From: Kappaphycus alvarezii
Lineage: Eukaryota; Rhodophyta; Florideophyceae; Gigartinales; Solieriaceae
Assembly (NCBI GenBank): GCA_002205965.3
Contig: NADL03000041.1
Span: 1 to 64,000, forward strand
Direction: 5' to 3'
Length of the DNA stretch: 64,000 nucleotides
Each line of letters starts with the position of its first letter. Position 1 is the stretch's first letter. Positions 36,268-48,147 of the stretch are shown here, piece by piece. The notes below the pieces were generated by a model. That model was not told the DNA's origin. It worked only from the letters and a program-made list of their open reading frames with translations, and made no database searches. The position numbers were made by a program, and so were the translations under genes.

Positions 36268-37407
36268 TGCACGGGAAATCCTTTCGTAAGGTATTTAACG
36301 GAAATGCCTAAAGCAATAGGTCGAAAAAGGTGGTAGACCGTCAACTACAGATCTTTCGAAGAATCCTCTTTCTTTTTAAGCCCTGTGGAGGAAGTAGCTC
36401 AATGTGTTGGTAAGACGGGTGGTAGAGGCTTGATAAGCTGGGAAACACTGAAAGTGTACTAGAAGGATGTAGAGCCGAAGGCGGTGAACGGGGCAGCGCA
36501 GGAGCTGCGCAAGCGGCGGTGAGCGAGCTCTGCTAGAGGATTTCGATCCTTCCTAAGGGGACTGCTGGAAAGCCTGCGAGGTGTCGATACACGTCCTTGA
36601 CGAGGAACAAGCGCCGCGCCAACACGGCTTAGAGATACACGTATCTCTGGATACAAGGCCACATGGCCAAAAGGCAAAAAACACTCACAACACGCGCAAC
36701 GGAAAGGGAAAGATGGGCGAAGCCTCGGGGGTGATCACGTCAAGAGGCTACAAAGCGGTGCCAAACGTTGGTAGCTGTTTACTTGGGCGCTACAATTTTC
36801 CCTGTCAATAAATACTAAGATAGCGGTTAGGCCGCTCTAAGGTTACGGTTAGGTTAGGACACGTGTCAGTTAGCTAGCTACTATAATACATAAATATCAG
36901 GGGCATTTGGCGGCCCGTGGCACGCCCGTTTGGTCCATGACCAAGTAGGAACTTGTCCTATCAGGACTTGGCTTACACTGATCTAATTTCGATCAAAAAA
37001 ATGGCTCATCGATCCTATACAGGTGATCCAAAGGGTCATTCCACTACAATCCCACGCAATTTGTCCCTCAACTTTTGCCATGGACCGACCCGTGTCCCCA
37101 CGCTCGTGTCGCTGTGGGCGAAGTCCTCCGCTCCGGCCATCTCTCTGCCCTCTCGTTCCTCCACCGCGCTCGTCATTCGGGCGCATCGCTGTGGTCTTTG
37201 CCCCCTCCTCGCACTGCTCCCCATAGGACAACCGCTGCTCAACATGCGCATATCGAAGTAAATCTAGCGAGTGTATAACCTCACTATTGCAGCGCTAGAG
37301 TGAGTGACACGCCGATACCACAGAAGTTGCACAAAAGCCCACTGTTTCTGCAGGCAGGGCCATCACTCTGATCGCAAACTTCCTCACCCGACCCAGCTTG
37401 CGATCCG
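36268..37407. other. No identified gene
   Basis: Short frames only. 36840-36880 has 'ggttaggttagg', too short to mean telomere repeat. Possibly the 3' part of the DIRS-like element that follows on the minus strand; no recombinase motif was found. Confidence 0.35.
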
Positions 37408-37939
37408 TCATGTACACCCATCATCTCCTGCGTATCCACCAGCACTACCGTCTGCTTCAATCTCGTCCCCTCTTCCCTTTCCCTTCTCCGTATGCCTCAC
37501 CAAAACTACCCGCTCGAAGAGCCCATCCAAGACCAGGTTCGCTTTTTTTGGGCAATCCATCCTCCCCGCTATTTGCTCCGCCCAACTCGGAGCGATCAAA
37601 AAGTCGTCAATATAGAGAAGCGCGCGGAAACCCAGTTCATTTCGCATGTAACTCACCAGCGGCCGCAAGACGTTGCAAAAACACTACCCTGATTTCGCCA
37701 ACCGATGCGACAGGGAGGTACAACGGCAAAAAGCGCCCAGCGTACCGAAACAAGAATTAGTCTCGGATATCCGGATGTAGATAGAATTGGCGGAACCCAC
37801 TCTTGAAATCCCACGAAATTAGAATGCACCATCCCACAGCTTCACCGAAATCCCTTGCAAAGCCTCCAATTTGACTGTCCCTTGGACTACTGCTTGCTTT
37901 GGCGGCTGAATTTTTCGCAAACCTCCCCTTTCTCTCCAT
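37408..37939 (-). pseudogene. DIRS-like reverse transcriptase fragment
   Basis: Reading leftward: WDFKSGFRQFYLHPDIRD (the RT 'D.KSG..Q..LH' stretch), a short out-of-frame link with FRYAGRFLPLYLPVASVGEI, then PLVSYMRNELGFRALLYIDDFLIA. The last, with R..G.R...Y(I/L)DD.L, is typical of tyrosine-recombinase (DIRS/Ngaro) and related reverse transcriptases. Two shifts and stops break it. An upstream gag-like frame lies at 38289-38753. No tyrosine recombinase seen, so the family call is tentative. Confidence 0.55.
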
Positions 37940-38288
37940 TGCTTCTCCCTACCACGCTATAAATGACGAATAAAACATCTTCACCTCCCCCAAAATCAAT
38001 TGGACCTCCGCTTTCCCGGCCTCCTCAAATATGCGAACCCCACCCCTCCCGCTAAGTCCACTCCTGCAAAGGGAAGATTCTCCTATGACTGTGGTATCTT
38101 TTACATCACCAGCCCTCAGTGAACGGCACCACCGTCATGTCCCGCACGCCATACTTGATCGCCCTCACCACAGACCCCGACGCCCCCAGCACCGAACCCC
38201 GAACATCGTCTTTGGACGCCGTCCACCACCATAACGACTTCCCCCCCTTGGTCGTTACGACGTTTCTCCCCTACTCCCTCTTGGTTCA

Positions 38289-38753
38289 TCACTCATCCTT
38301 GGTAGCCCCGGCCGGGCTGGCCTTCCCATGTTGGCCTCTCGCTTTCTCAAGCCTTGCCTTGTCCAACTGTCTGACCGACTCCACCTCCAACCTGTCCGTA
38401 CCCTCAGACTTGGCAGTCCAATATGACTCCAAAAACACAGCTTCACGCCCTTGTTCCACAAAAAACGCCATTTGCCTGGTCGCCTCGATCTACTGCTCCG
38501 TGATGTCCCGGAAGTACAGTGCACTCCTCGACAATACCTCCACCACCGCCTTCATCGCAATTTCCACCAACTGTAACATTCTTCCCATATCCTCCGCACT
38601 ACTGCCACCGCTCCTTGCAACCTTTATCTCCATAAGCCCCAAGTTCGTATAGAAATTAGCTGCAATCACGTACTCAAATTCCTTTGCGGACCCCCGATCT
38701 TTGTTCCTCAGATCCGAGAGGTGCGCGTCCCTAGGTGGCTTGAAGTAGCCCAT
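38289..38753 (-). CDS. Gag-like ORF with one in-frame TAG
   Basis: From ATG 38753: PPRDAHLSDLRNKDRGSAKE, then FEYVIAANFYTNLGLMEIK, a helical middle, and LYFRDITEQ followed by TAG. The same frame continues IEATRQMAFFVEQGREAVFL to 38289. One stop in an otherwise clean 155-codon helical protein. Its position upstream of the DIRS-like RT on the same strand suggests the first ORF of that element. Function inferred from position only. Confidence 0.45.
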
Positions 38754-39756
38754 ATGTTACAGAATCGACAATCCCAACTCAAAAAGAGAATGTAGGTGAA
38801 AGGTTTCTTCCCCAAGAGGGAAAGTCTTCCACCACTTATCTCTGACGTAAGGCGATTACGTAGCCAATATTCAGGACTTATCATCTCTACCCACAAGGTG
38901 TCCTCCAACTTTCAATCAGCAAGCAAAACACGAAAAAGAATTTAAAATTCTTGAATAAGTCTTTCTGTGTTTTCTTACGGTTCCTAGGGAGGTGAGAATT
39001 CTAGTCGGATACCAGCCATACGTGCATGGTTTCGATACGTTTGCTTCTAATTTCACCGGTTCCATCAAGTCTTGTTTTTAAGCTTTTAACAGGTCAGACG
39101 TTCAGCACGAGATTGGTAGAATAAGATATACTTGGTAAATTCACTTTTACATTCCAAGAAAATGATCTCCGTCTTATCTTTTTAGCAGTCTACTATTCGC
39201 ATGGCATATGAGCAGCCCGTAAGACTGGTCCAAGTAAATATAAATCGACTTGCTAGAGCGGAAAGGTTGTTCTCCAGCTTGTTCTTGATATTGATACTCT
39301 TTTCGTCATGAAGATAGTATAAGGGATGCAAAACAGTTGCCGAAGAACGTCAATCGAAAATATTGGAGCATTTTTGATGGTGTGAGCAAGTTAGAAATAT
39401 CTCTCAGCACTTGAGCGCCCCGTTTAGTTCTGCCATTCTAAAGCGACTTACATCTCCGATCGACTTCCACATGAGTTACCGCCATATTATTTTTATAGTG
39501 AGAGGAACTAAAATGAGCTTCACGACATCCCATATGACTGAGAGAGAGTGTGTGTAATCCATTCTTGATTTTAACTAAGCATATAAATTCGTCTGAAAGG
39601 CGAGGCATGATAAACACGTCTTAACTCCATTCACTGCTGGTTGGATTGCGGTGAAAATTAGTTTAACGAATTTACTTACCATTCTTAATGACAAAATGTT
39701 AGCTGTAAAGTGAGGAATACAGGTAGGCCTCCATATACAAACCACCGTTCAGGGGA
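38754..39756. other. No gene seen; degenerate copia sequence possible
   Basis: No substantial open frame on either strand. It is downstream, in the minus sense, of the copia protease remnant and may hold its decayed pol. Confidence 0.4.
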
Positions 39757-40094
39757 ATGAAGACCTTTCGTTTTCCAAAATTAATCGAAATTTCGGAGCT
39801 GGAAGATACTTTTCATGCTCAGTCGACTGCAAATTCAAGAAAGAAGAATTGCAAAAAAAATGACGCGTTCCTCCTGAATCAATTGAAGCAACATTGGTTT
39901 TCCGGATTACCGAATAAGCAATCGAACTTCAAAATTGAATTCTTGCCATAAATACGCAATAGTTTTGACCTCTTTGGCCTTTTCCCTGCTGTGGCGGATT
40001 AGAAGGCCCAATTGGCCCAAATCCTCTTTGAACATTTGTCTGAGGTTGATGCGGTTGGGAATAATCTTGAACTTTATATGGAAGCAAACACCGG
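39757..40094 (-). pseudogene. Outer copia element: gag tail and protease
   Basis: Reading leftward from the LTR: QDYSQPHQPQTNVQRGFGP then SNPPQQGKGQRGQNYC (Gln/Gly/Pro-rich gag tail). After a shift comes SIDSGGTRHFFCNSSFLNL, matching the copia protease active site (W.lDSGA..H). This continues the gag seen at 44970-46060 on the other side of the inner copia, so the inner element appears to sit inside this one. Confidence 0.55.
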
Positions 40095-40535
40095 TTATTG
40101 GGCTTAGCTGAGTGTAAAAGAATCTCAGACTTCAGAGCTTTGATACACTAGAACTACAAACAAAGTCCGTGGGAAACCCGCTGAAACCGAAGAAGTGGAA
40201 ATAAACAGCGCTAGTCGAACAATGCGGGGGCTAACGCAGCTTGAACCACAAACAACAGAGTAATCTCCAAGCATAATCCCAAAGTTAACATCTAGAGTAG
40301 CGAGATAGGCATTTCTTCCAATTGGACAGTGCACATTCGCACGAAGATCTCGAGATAATTACGTAACCAAAATACAACTTCAAATAAAAAACATAAGTAG
40401 ATCAGAATGTGGACACTTCCAAAGGCACTCCAGCTTGAACAAATAAGTAAGGTCAAGAGGGTCTTCACACCCTATTACCGACGATAGAACAGAAGAATGA
40501 GTCGAGTTGAAGCTTGTTCAGATACATACTCCAAC
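40095..40535 (-). repeat. Copia 3' LTR
   Basis: 441 bp. On the minus strand it starts GTTGGAGTATG and ends AAGCCCAATAA. The pol reading frame runs into it (ending MYLNKLQ...IVGNRV). Confidence 0.9.
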
Positions 40536-41941
40536 GACCCTTCTTAAGATGACAAGCTTTCAACTTCTCGCTCACCAAGTAGTTTGCTATGAGGTGTGAA
40601 TCTTTCCCGGGTAGCGGCTTCGTGAACATTTCAGCGAGCATCATTTCCTTCGGACAATACTGCAACCTGAACACGTCTCTGTCAACATCCTCCTTGAAAA
40701 AGTTGTGACGAATAGAGAAATGCTTAGTATAACGAATTCTCTCCTCAGACCAACAAATAGCTCTTTAATTGTCTCGGTAGAGCATATTTGAGTTTTCTTG
40801 TGAACAGAGAAGCTTTTCAAGGAGAGGTCGAAGCCAAATCACTTTCTTGCAAGAGTCACTGATTGATGTGTGTTCTGCTACAGTCATAGATAGAGAAACA
40901 CAAGTTTGCTTTGAGCGTCGACAGTCGATTGTGCTCTTGCCCAGTATCTACATATTCCCAGATGTTGACTCTCTGGTAGAAACCTCTCCAGCCCAACCAT
41001 CGTCAAAATACGCAACCAGTTCATTGCCATAGTCATCCTGCTGCAGTAGTAACCCAAATGTAGAAGTATCCTTCAAATAGCGAAGAATTCTTTTAAGTGC
41101 TTTCCAGTGAGCACTTGCAGGACCACTTGTGTACCGAAAAAGAGTTCCCACAGCAGCAGAGATATCCGGACGAGACCTAGTTGATAAGGACAGTTAGAAC
41201 CCCAACAGCTCTTTATATCTGACTTTGTCAACAGGCTCACTTAGCTCGCCATCCAATCCTCCAAGTGACATAGAGTTAGGTGACAGGTTGCAGTTATCCA
41301 TTTCAAATCTGTAGAGGACTTGTCTGATGAAGTTTTCCTGAGTACGCCAGAGATTATTTTGCTCCATCGGCACGGATAAACTCAAGATTCATGCAGTTCC
41401 CAAAGATCTTTGATTTCAACATGCTTTCAGAGCTGACATTTGACGGTGGCCACCAATTTCTCCCAAGATCCAACGAAAATATTTTTTTCAACGTAGAGTG
41501 GAAGCCATAGTCATCATGACCAATTTTGCAGTAGAATAAAAAATGATCTGTCTTGCAGCTGACAAATCCAAAAAGCTTCATGAACTCACATAGCCTTCCA
41601 AATTAAACCCTGAGTGACTGCTTTAGGCCGTACAAATCCTTGTTCAATTTCGAGGCTTCTACCTCAGCGCAAACATCAACGCCCCGCGGAGGACTGACGT
41701 ACACATCGGTGTCGATCGGACCGTGCAAAAATGCAGAGTTAACATCAAGCTGATGCATTACCAACCCCTTCTGAACCGCGACAGCCAGCACAACACGAAC
41801 AGTGCATAAATCTGCTACTGGTTCATAGTTGTTGTCAAAAAACCCTTGCACAAAGCCCTTGGCGACCAGTCGGGCTTTGTGGTTACAGACATTACCCTTG
41901 GCATCATTTTTCCCCGAAAAACGAAACGAGTCGGTATGCAC
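40465..41941 (-). pseudogene. Copia reverse transcriptase and RNase H
   Basis: Reading leftward: HKARLVAKGFVQGF, LVMHQLDVNSAFLHG (the copia D..(S/T)AFL.G motif), DVYVSPPRGVD, LNKDLYGLKQS; then a degraded palm where a clear YxDD box is not seen; QENFIRQVLYRFEMDNC; KVRYKELLG; HWKALKRILRYLKDTSTFGL; and the RNase H end EMMLAEMFTKPLPGK. At least five frame changes or stops. Inactive as sequenced. Confidence 0.85.
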
Positions 41942-42117
41942 TGGACCTCAATTAGCAGAGTAGTTTTCGTCCAAGTTTTATGATGCTGAAGGGACGACAG
42001 CTCATTATCAATAGCTTCCTTCGATTCTGTTGCCTCCGATTCCGATAGGGCTTCATCGATTGTTCTAGGCTAAGGGTCCGAAAGGGTCTTAGAGACTTTG
42101 CTCATTCCTGATGGACT

Positions 42118-43382
42118 CTAGAAGTCAGTCTGACTACTGTTCCTGACAGGGTAACGGCGAGCAGCTGGAGGATTATCATCTTCTTCATCTGCACCAGAGA
42201 ACAAATCATCAGATGCTGGCTCTGATGGCATCTGATCAACAGTGTCATCAACCTGATCATTAGACCTGTTAGGGTGGTAAGTAAGCGCATCTCTTACCTC
42301 CTCACTGCTCATTTCCATCAGTTTAGACTCATCCTCAACATCTGCAGCAGGCAAATTATTCTGAACTTCTTGCGGTGGATTAAAACGAGCAGAATGATCA
42401 TCTGAGCGATGCTTAGGGACAAAATCACCTTCTGGCGAAGCGCTCTCCAGGACAATAAAGTTATCAATGTCGTCGCCCTCGTCCACTACCTCGTCTTTGC
42501 CTGGAAACACATCCTCCGCAACCCTAGCATGCCCCACAATTGTAACCCACCGAAGATCAAGTAGCCAAACCTTGTATAGCCCTTTGTCCAAACAGTGCAG
42601 TAAAAATCCCTTTTATGGATTGAATCACGTTAGCGGCTTTTTTTCTTTGGTAACTTGCACCCAAACGAGGCAGCCGAAGACTTTAATGTGATCGATTCGC
42701 GGTCGAGAGCCCAATGCAAGCTCCCAAGATGATTTAGTAGCGCCTCTGGTTCCGAAGAAACAATTTTTTATGTCTACTGCATGGACCACAGAGGTTCAGA
42801 ATGATCTGGGAAGCCTCGCATACGACAAGAAAGCACGAGCAGCTTCCACGACAGTGCGACTCAGGTGCTCCGCAGTACTGTTGTTCTCTTTAGAGTGTGC
42901 CGGTGTCAGACTTTGAAAAATCCCCTTTTGTTCTAAGAATGAAGACAGGGTAACGTATTCGCAACCCCTATCACTGTGCAGCTTGCCAATCAGACGGAAG
43001 AAGTTCCTCTCAAACCATAGTAGAAACTTTTCGAATGAAATTGCAACGTCACTCTTGCGCGCAATTTCCGTGATAGTTTAGTAGCCAATAAACTAATCAA
43101 TAAACTAAACGTAGTAGCGTGCCCTACCGAGGTACTTCACGTAGACATTGAGCCGCAGACGTCTGAGAGGATGACCATCCCAACCTCTTTAGCACGATGC
43201 AAGTTAGGGTGACTCGGCAATCTGGCTTGCTTACCCTTCATACATGACTCACAAACATGCTGAGATCTACGAACAGTGTTGATAAAAAGTCCAGAGACAG
43301 TTCCTCCCCTATTCATCCTCCTAATTGTGTTGACGTCCGCATGACCTAACCGATTGTGCCAGAGAATTTCGATAGCTGTCAT
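42118..43382 (-). pseudogene. Copia integrase with GAG-pre-integrase domain
   Basis: From 43382: LWHNRLGHADVNTIRRMN, then CESCMKGKQARLPSH, the zinc-binding pre-integrase HHCC. The integrase core survives in parts; near 42880 it reads ENNSTAEHLSRTVVEAARAF (normally QNG.AER..RT..E.AR). The linker 42591-42118 is an open acidic frame (157 codons) typical of the copia IN-RT spacer. Several shifts. Confidence 0.8.
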
Positions 43383-43979
43383 GGTGGGGCTAGCGCGTGT
43401 ATCCGGATTGGCAAGCTCTCCTCAGGGAAATGAGTCAAGTTCTGACAGTCTGCGCAAACAAAGAAACCATAAATATAGTAGAGGTAATCCTTCAATTATC
43501 CTTGCATCCGAATCAATAAATTTCTAGTAGCATTACATTATTTCCAGGCGGCTGCTGAAGTGAACCTCAAACCTTTCTTTTCACAGCTTGGAGGCAGAGA
43601 TAACATACATTTCTAGTTGAGGTGCATACAATGCACCATACAACCAAGTGTATTTGACATAAAAAGTTACACCATGTCAAATTACAGCGGGGAGTAAGAC
43701 GTCACCAACAGTGTTCGAAGTGACCTCACTTCCATTCCCAAGCACAAAGAGACGAGCAGGTATCTGCTGCGTACACTTTGCATTGACCTGATGTCCTTAA
43801 CCAATTAGTCAGAGATTCAAGAATCCAAAAGAATGGAGCTCATCCAGCTTTACTTCCCTTTCGAAGCCTTGAAAACCCCAGCAGACCTTTCCTCTGGTTC
43901 ATTTAGCGCAGATATTATTAGCAAGGCACGACCAGTACGTACCACTAGAGCGCGTGCTTCAGCAGCGAAGTCATTTATC

Positions 43980-44410
43980 CCATCACTATCAGCATCTTGA
44001 GCATTCTTCCGGGTGGACACTTACGAGCAAAGTGACCCGGCTTGCCGCAATGGGAGCAAGGCCTTCTTCCAGAGGGTTTCCTCAGTCCTATCTGTCTCAA
44101 CTGTATCCTTTACTGGTTGACCGCGAGAGCGCTGCTGGGTGATCGGCAAGGATCTGGATTTGAAGATTCGGCAAATTTTTTCATTCATTGCACCAGTAGT
44201 ACTTCCAATAACATCGTTAGACACCACGTTTAATACCTTCCTCGATCTCAAAGCCGTCTCAGTCCGCGTCGCCCACAAACTGAAGTCTTCTCTAGCTCTT
44301 GCTGAGAACTTGTAGACTCTCTTGGCCTCTTCCATGACTGACGACAAGATTCTCACAGACAACACCAAAAGATTGACACCACCACAGACCAAGCAGTCCC
44401 CAAACTGCAA
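43980..44410 (-). pseudogene. Copia gag, shortened
   Basis: A likely start is ATG 44335 (MEEAKRVYKFSAR, then EDFSLWATRTETALRSRKV). Another frame near 44000-44060 has the zinc knuckle CSHCGKPGHFARKC (CX2CX4HX4C). The piece between is short for a copia gag, suggesting an internal deletion. Confidence 0.75.
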
Positions 44411-44524
44411 AGGATGGGAATCGGAAAAGACTAAAGCTTTAAAAAGGTCACGAACTACAACGAAGGAGTAATGACAGGAATACTAAATCCACAGTCTGGC
44501 CCCATAGCCAAACGCAAACGCTGA

Positions 44525-44964
44525 TTATTGGGCTTAGCTGGGTGTAAAAGAATCTCAGACTTCAGAGCTTTGATACACTAGAACTACAAACAAAGTCCGT
44601 GGGAAACCCGCTGAAACCGAAGAAGTGGAAATAAACAGCGCTAGTCGAACAATGCGGGGCTAACGCAGCTTGAACCACAAACAACAGAGTAATCTCCAAG
44701 CATAATCCCAAAGTTAACATCTAGAGTAGCGAGATAGGCATTTCTTCCAATTGGACAGTGCACATTCGCACGAAGATCTCGAGATAATTACGTAACCAAA
44801 ATACAACTTCAAATAAAAAACATAAGTAGATCAGAATGTGGACACTTCCAAAGGCACTCCAGCTTGAACAAATAAGTAAGGTCAAGAGGGTCTTCACACC
44901 CTATTACCGACGATAGAACAGAAGAATGAGTCGAGTTGAAGCTTGTTCAGATACATACTCCAAC
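44525..44964 (-). repeat. Copia 5' LTR
   Basis: 440 bp, nearly identical to the 3' LTR: one substitution at about 44541 and one G fewer in a G run at about 44656. The upstream gag frame of the outer element abuts it directly. Confidence 0.9.
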
Positions 44965-44969
44965 TTATG

Positions 44970-46060
44970 TTCGGTTTGCGGAGCTCCTGGTTGATAAAAC
45001 ATGTGGCGTCCTTGTTCATAGTAGTTCCTTCTACCGATTCCTCTGCCATATCCACGACGACATCAGCTCCCTCTTCCGCGTCCTCGGCCATCACAATCAC
45101 GCTATTGACCGTGACCATTTGTGTTTCCACCTTGATTGTACCAACCTTCAATAGCATGGTGGCCTTTCACTCATAAACATAACACTTGATATTTGTTCTT
45201 TTGTTGATCCCATCACTAGTTGCACTTCTAGTCGTCCATTTTCGAAATTCAGAATTCAGAATTGGCTCATCGGTAGTCTTCACGTGTTCCTTTCTATTTG
45301 TTGAGATATAACATTTCACAGTCAAGTATGTGCAGTCCGATTTAGGTCAACGGGCAGCGGTGCTTTCTGTGTTTTCTGCGCTATTAGTTGTGAAATCTGG
45401 CATGGTGTCGCAACTTTTACCGAATTATTAAGCCTGAACATTCATTGCCACATTTTTCAGGCTGCCTTGAAGTCTCGAGTAACACATCAAACGGAAAGGC
45501 CGTCAACTTGGTTTGGGCATTGCTTTCCCGTTCAGGAAGCCAAGCACCACCCTTGAACGAGCATATTGCAAAAAAACACACAAACAAGTCTTTAAGTCGA
45601 CTTTGCGAGCTTCAGCAACTAATTACTCACCGGTTGCACGACTTTTGCGCGAAAAGCACCAGACTGGAGAGTCAGTCGAGTGGAAACCGGACTGAGGAAA
45701 CTTTCACGTTCATTGTGCAACGAGTAGTACCGTAGACTTTTTATGACGCACGAAGTAGCAGTTGGGCATGAATTCCATCCGGTTAGACAACAAAAGATGG
45801 TAAAGTAGGATCGTTCGACTTCGTACTCATTCGTCGATTATCGTCACTGTTCAGGCGCCGAAAAATTCTCTTTCTACTGCAATGATGACATGATCCAAGG
45901 ACAGGTCACTCGTCTGAACCACCAAAGCGAAAGGTGCAAAAGAATCTGGTAAAACTCGAAGAAGTTTCGAATCTCTGTCTTTTTCACGAAGGAATCGTAT
46001 GCTGACATTTTCCAAGTAATTCATGAAAATTTTCCAAATGCGATTCCCAACTATCATCAT
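44970..46060 (-). pseudogene. Outer copia element: gag
   Basis: The 46060-45851 frame contains RFLREKDRDSKLLRVLPDSF then VVQTSDLSLDHVIIAVERE, the copia gag (UBN2-type) pattern LL..LP.S......L....L......E. Further left, near 45000-45150, a Gly/Arg/Tyr-rich stretch (GRGYGRGIGRRNYYEQGR) runs up to the LTR boundary at 44965. It is a different gag from that of the inner copy. Confidence 0.6.
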
Positions 46061-47555
46061 CGTTGAATTGAATTTATTCCAATTCTGTCTCTAGATTAGA
46101 AATGGCTTGAGTAGTAGAAGTTGTGTATAGTCTTACCAAACTTTCCCATAATTATTTTTCCCACAATTCATTTGCAGTTCGAGTACCATAGTTAATGATA
46201 TCACTCATCTTGGCCGAGGGCCCTGAGCCGAGACTTAAGAAAATAGTGAGTTATGCCTTGGTTATGGACTCTAGCCACTTTTTTGATGGCACGGACATTT
46301 CTGGACTCTTCAGTAAAGCAAAACATCTCTAAGACATAAAGATGAATTTTAGCGTGAATACGGCGACGCTAGTGTAAATAGTCCTTCGAGTTAGACAGTT
46401 TGGGGGGCTTGACGACTAGATCTTGATCAAAGATCACGTTTGAAGCGCAAGGGATAAAAAGAAGGAGAGAGACGTTATCAATCGAGGCAGAACTCTTTAT
46501 TATGCTACCATGTAAAGATGGTCCCGCTCTTATTGCCGTCACCTCTGAAGTTTTTCCAAAGCAATTTTATTCAGTAATCTAGCACAGGGCCGCTTGCCCA
46601 CTATGAACAGACTATCCTCGTTGCCGCGAGTTCATCCGGGCTGGACGCTCTTCCTGTCCATATCTCGGGCACTGTAGGACCAGCTTCTCCCCATGAAACA
46701 AGCTGATGCCGTCTTATGTACGTCAGCAATCCTGAAACTTTAAGGCATTGTTACATTTTTTTCCATCATACATGATGCTCTGTACTGCTGTGTATTCTAT
46801 GATACCGGGCAAGCGATTAAAATGACGGCTCCATCTTTAAAATCAATAGAGTTTACAAAAGCATTCTTTTTGTTTTGGACAGCTGCTGCACATGATTCTA
46901 TCGATGATGCAAATAGAGCACCGTTTAGCTCACCTCGAATAATACCGCGTATCCCGTCAATGAATGAGATCTACTGTCTCCCGAATTACCGAGATATTTG
47001 AAACGCGTGCCTACCGAACACGTTCTCTAAAATAATCCACGGTGAGAGGTAGCCATATGTCGAACATAAATGCATGTTAGTACTAGCTGCGGCGCGCGGC
47101 AGCGGTTACAGTAAGTGTGCGTCCCTGACTGCTCGCAACCTATGGCTCTCACTGCCTGAATGGCATGATTTTTTTCAAAGCGGGAATATCCCTAATGTCC
47201 GCATTGATCGAAATTGTGATCATAATCTTTTTTGGGTATTTAAGCGTTTTGTCCCCTTGATCAATATACTGATCAGTGGAGCTGATTTGTTGCCCTGTTT
47301 GAGCCCGTCAACATTGCTTACCAAAGATTGTATCTAGAATCTAATTTTCCCACTGTAATAAGGAGCTTGTCCAGAGCACGCTGAAAGTTGGAGCACTCAA
47401 AGCGGTTCAGTAGTTGCCGAGATGTGTCGGTTGACACACAGCCCTCCGCGAGGATGCTTCCAACTCGAGATTTTATGGAAAATCTGCCCTCTCTTGACCA
47501 AATAGCAGACCTTACTCCCCCTTGTACGCCTACATAACATCCAGGGGAACTTCAA
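46061..47555. other. No gene seen
   Basis: Only short frames. 47074-47337 (plus) and 47612-47397 (minus) carry no motif. Probably upstream parts of the outer copia or older debris. Confidence 0.4.
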
Positions 47556-48040
47556 ATGCTCCAAATCAAAATCCTTCACAGGCGCATCCGTCAACCGTGC
47601 GACGCCAGGCACCTTCTGGATCCCGATTTAGAGGGCTCTGAGGCTCAAGCTCTGCATCGTAACAGAGGAGTGTGGCTGCTGGTGCAGGTCGTTGTAGAAG
47701 AGGCAGAGGAAAAGAATCCTCAACTGCTTCTGGGACTACAAGTAGTACAAAAAGTTTATCAAGCACTCGTAGGCGTTGTAGAAGTCGTTTGCGTGGTCGG
47801 CAGAGTAGAACAATTGCTTCAGTGCGTGGATTGCGTGGGGCTTGTGGTAGTAGTGGTGCTAGAGGTGGTCGTGGATATGGCGGTGGCCACAAAAGAGAAG
47901 ATTCATGCCATGGTTGTACAATTGGTGATGGAGTGCAACATTATTGAAATGGGGAAAGGGGAAACGGGGGGTGCCTTTATTGACATGCATGGAATGGCTG
48001 GAACCCATTTGGAGTTGCAAATCTGCATGTCATATTAAAT
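47556..48040 (+). other. Arg/Gly-rich ORF region, unrecognised
   Basis: Plus-strand frames encode RGG/RGR-rich sequence (GRCRRGRGKESS, GARGGRGYGGGHKRED). It could be the N-terminal region of the DDE-type transposon downstream, or a gag-like nucleic-acid-binding segment. No family recognised. Confidence 0.3.
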
Positions 48041-48147
48041 ACATGTACCGATGGTCGAAGCAATGTAGAAATCTTTGCTGTCGAATGCTAGCACCAGCAA
48101 CAGTCTAACAGAATGTGGATGGGATGCGAGCTAGCAGACACGCAGCG

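Larger units (their letters stand above)
40095..44964 (-). mobile_element. Ty1/copia LTR retrotransposon (inner copy)
   Basis: Two 440-bp direct repeats flank a copia polyprotein in the standard order gag - (protease region decayed) - integrase - RT - RNase H, read on the minus strand. The LTRs differ by only one substitution and one base of length. No target duplication is apparent (accgg on the left, ttatg on the right), so the borders may have been altered. Coding regions are broken by many stops and shifts. Confidence 0.88.

Noticed and set aside
36839..36870. 'ggttacggttaggttagg' as a telomere-like repeat
   Set aside because: Only two TTAGG units; too short to be an interstitial telomere.
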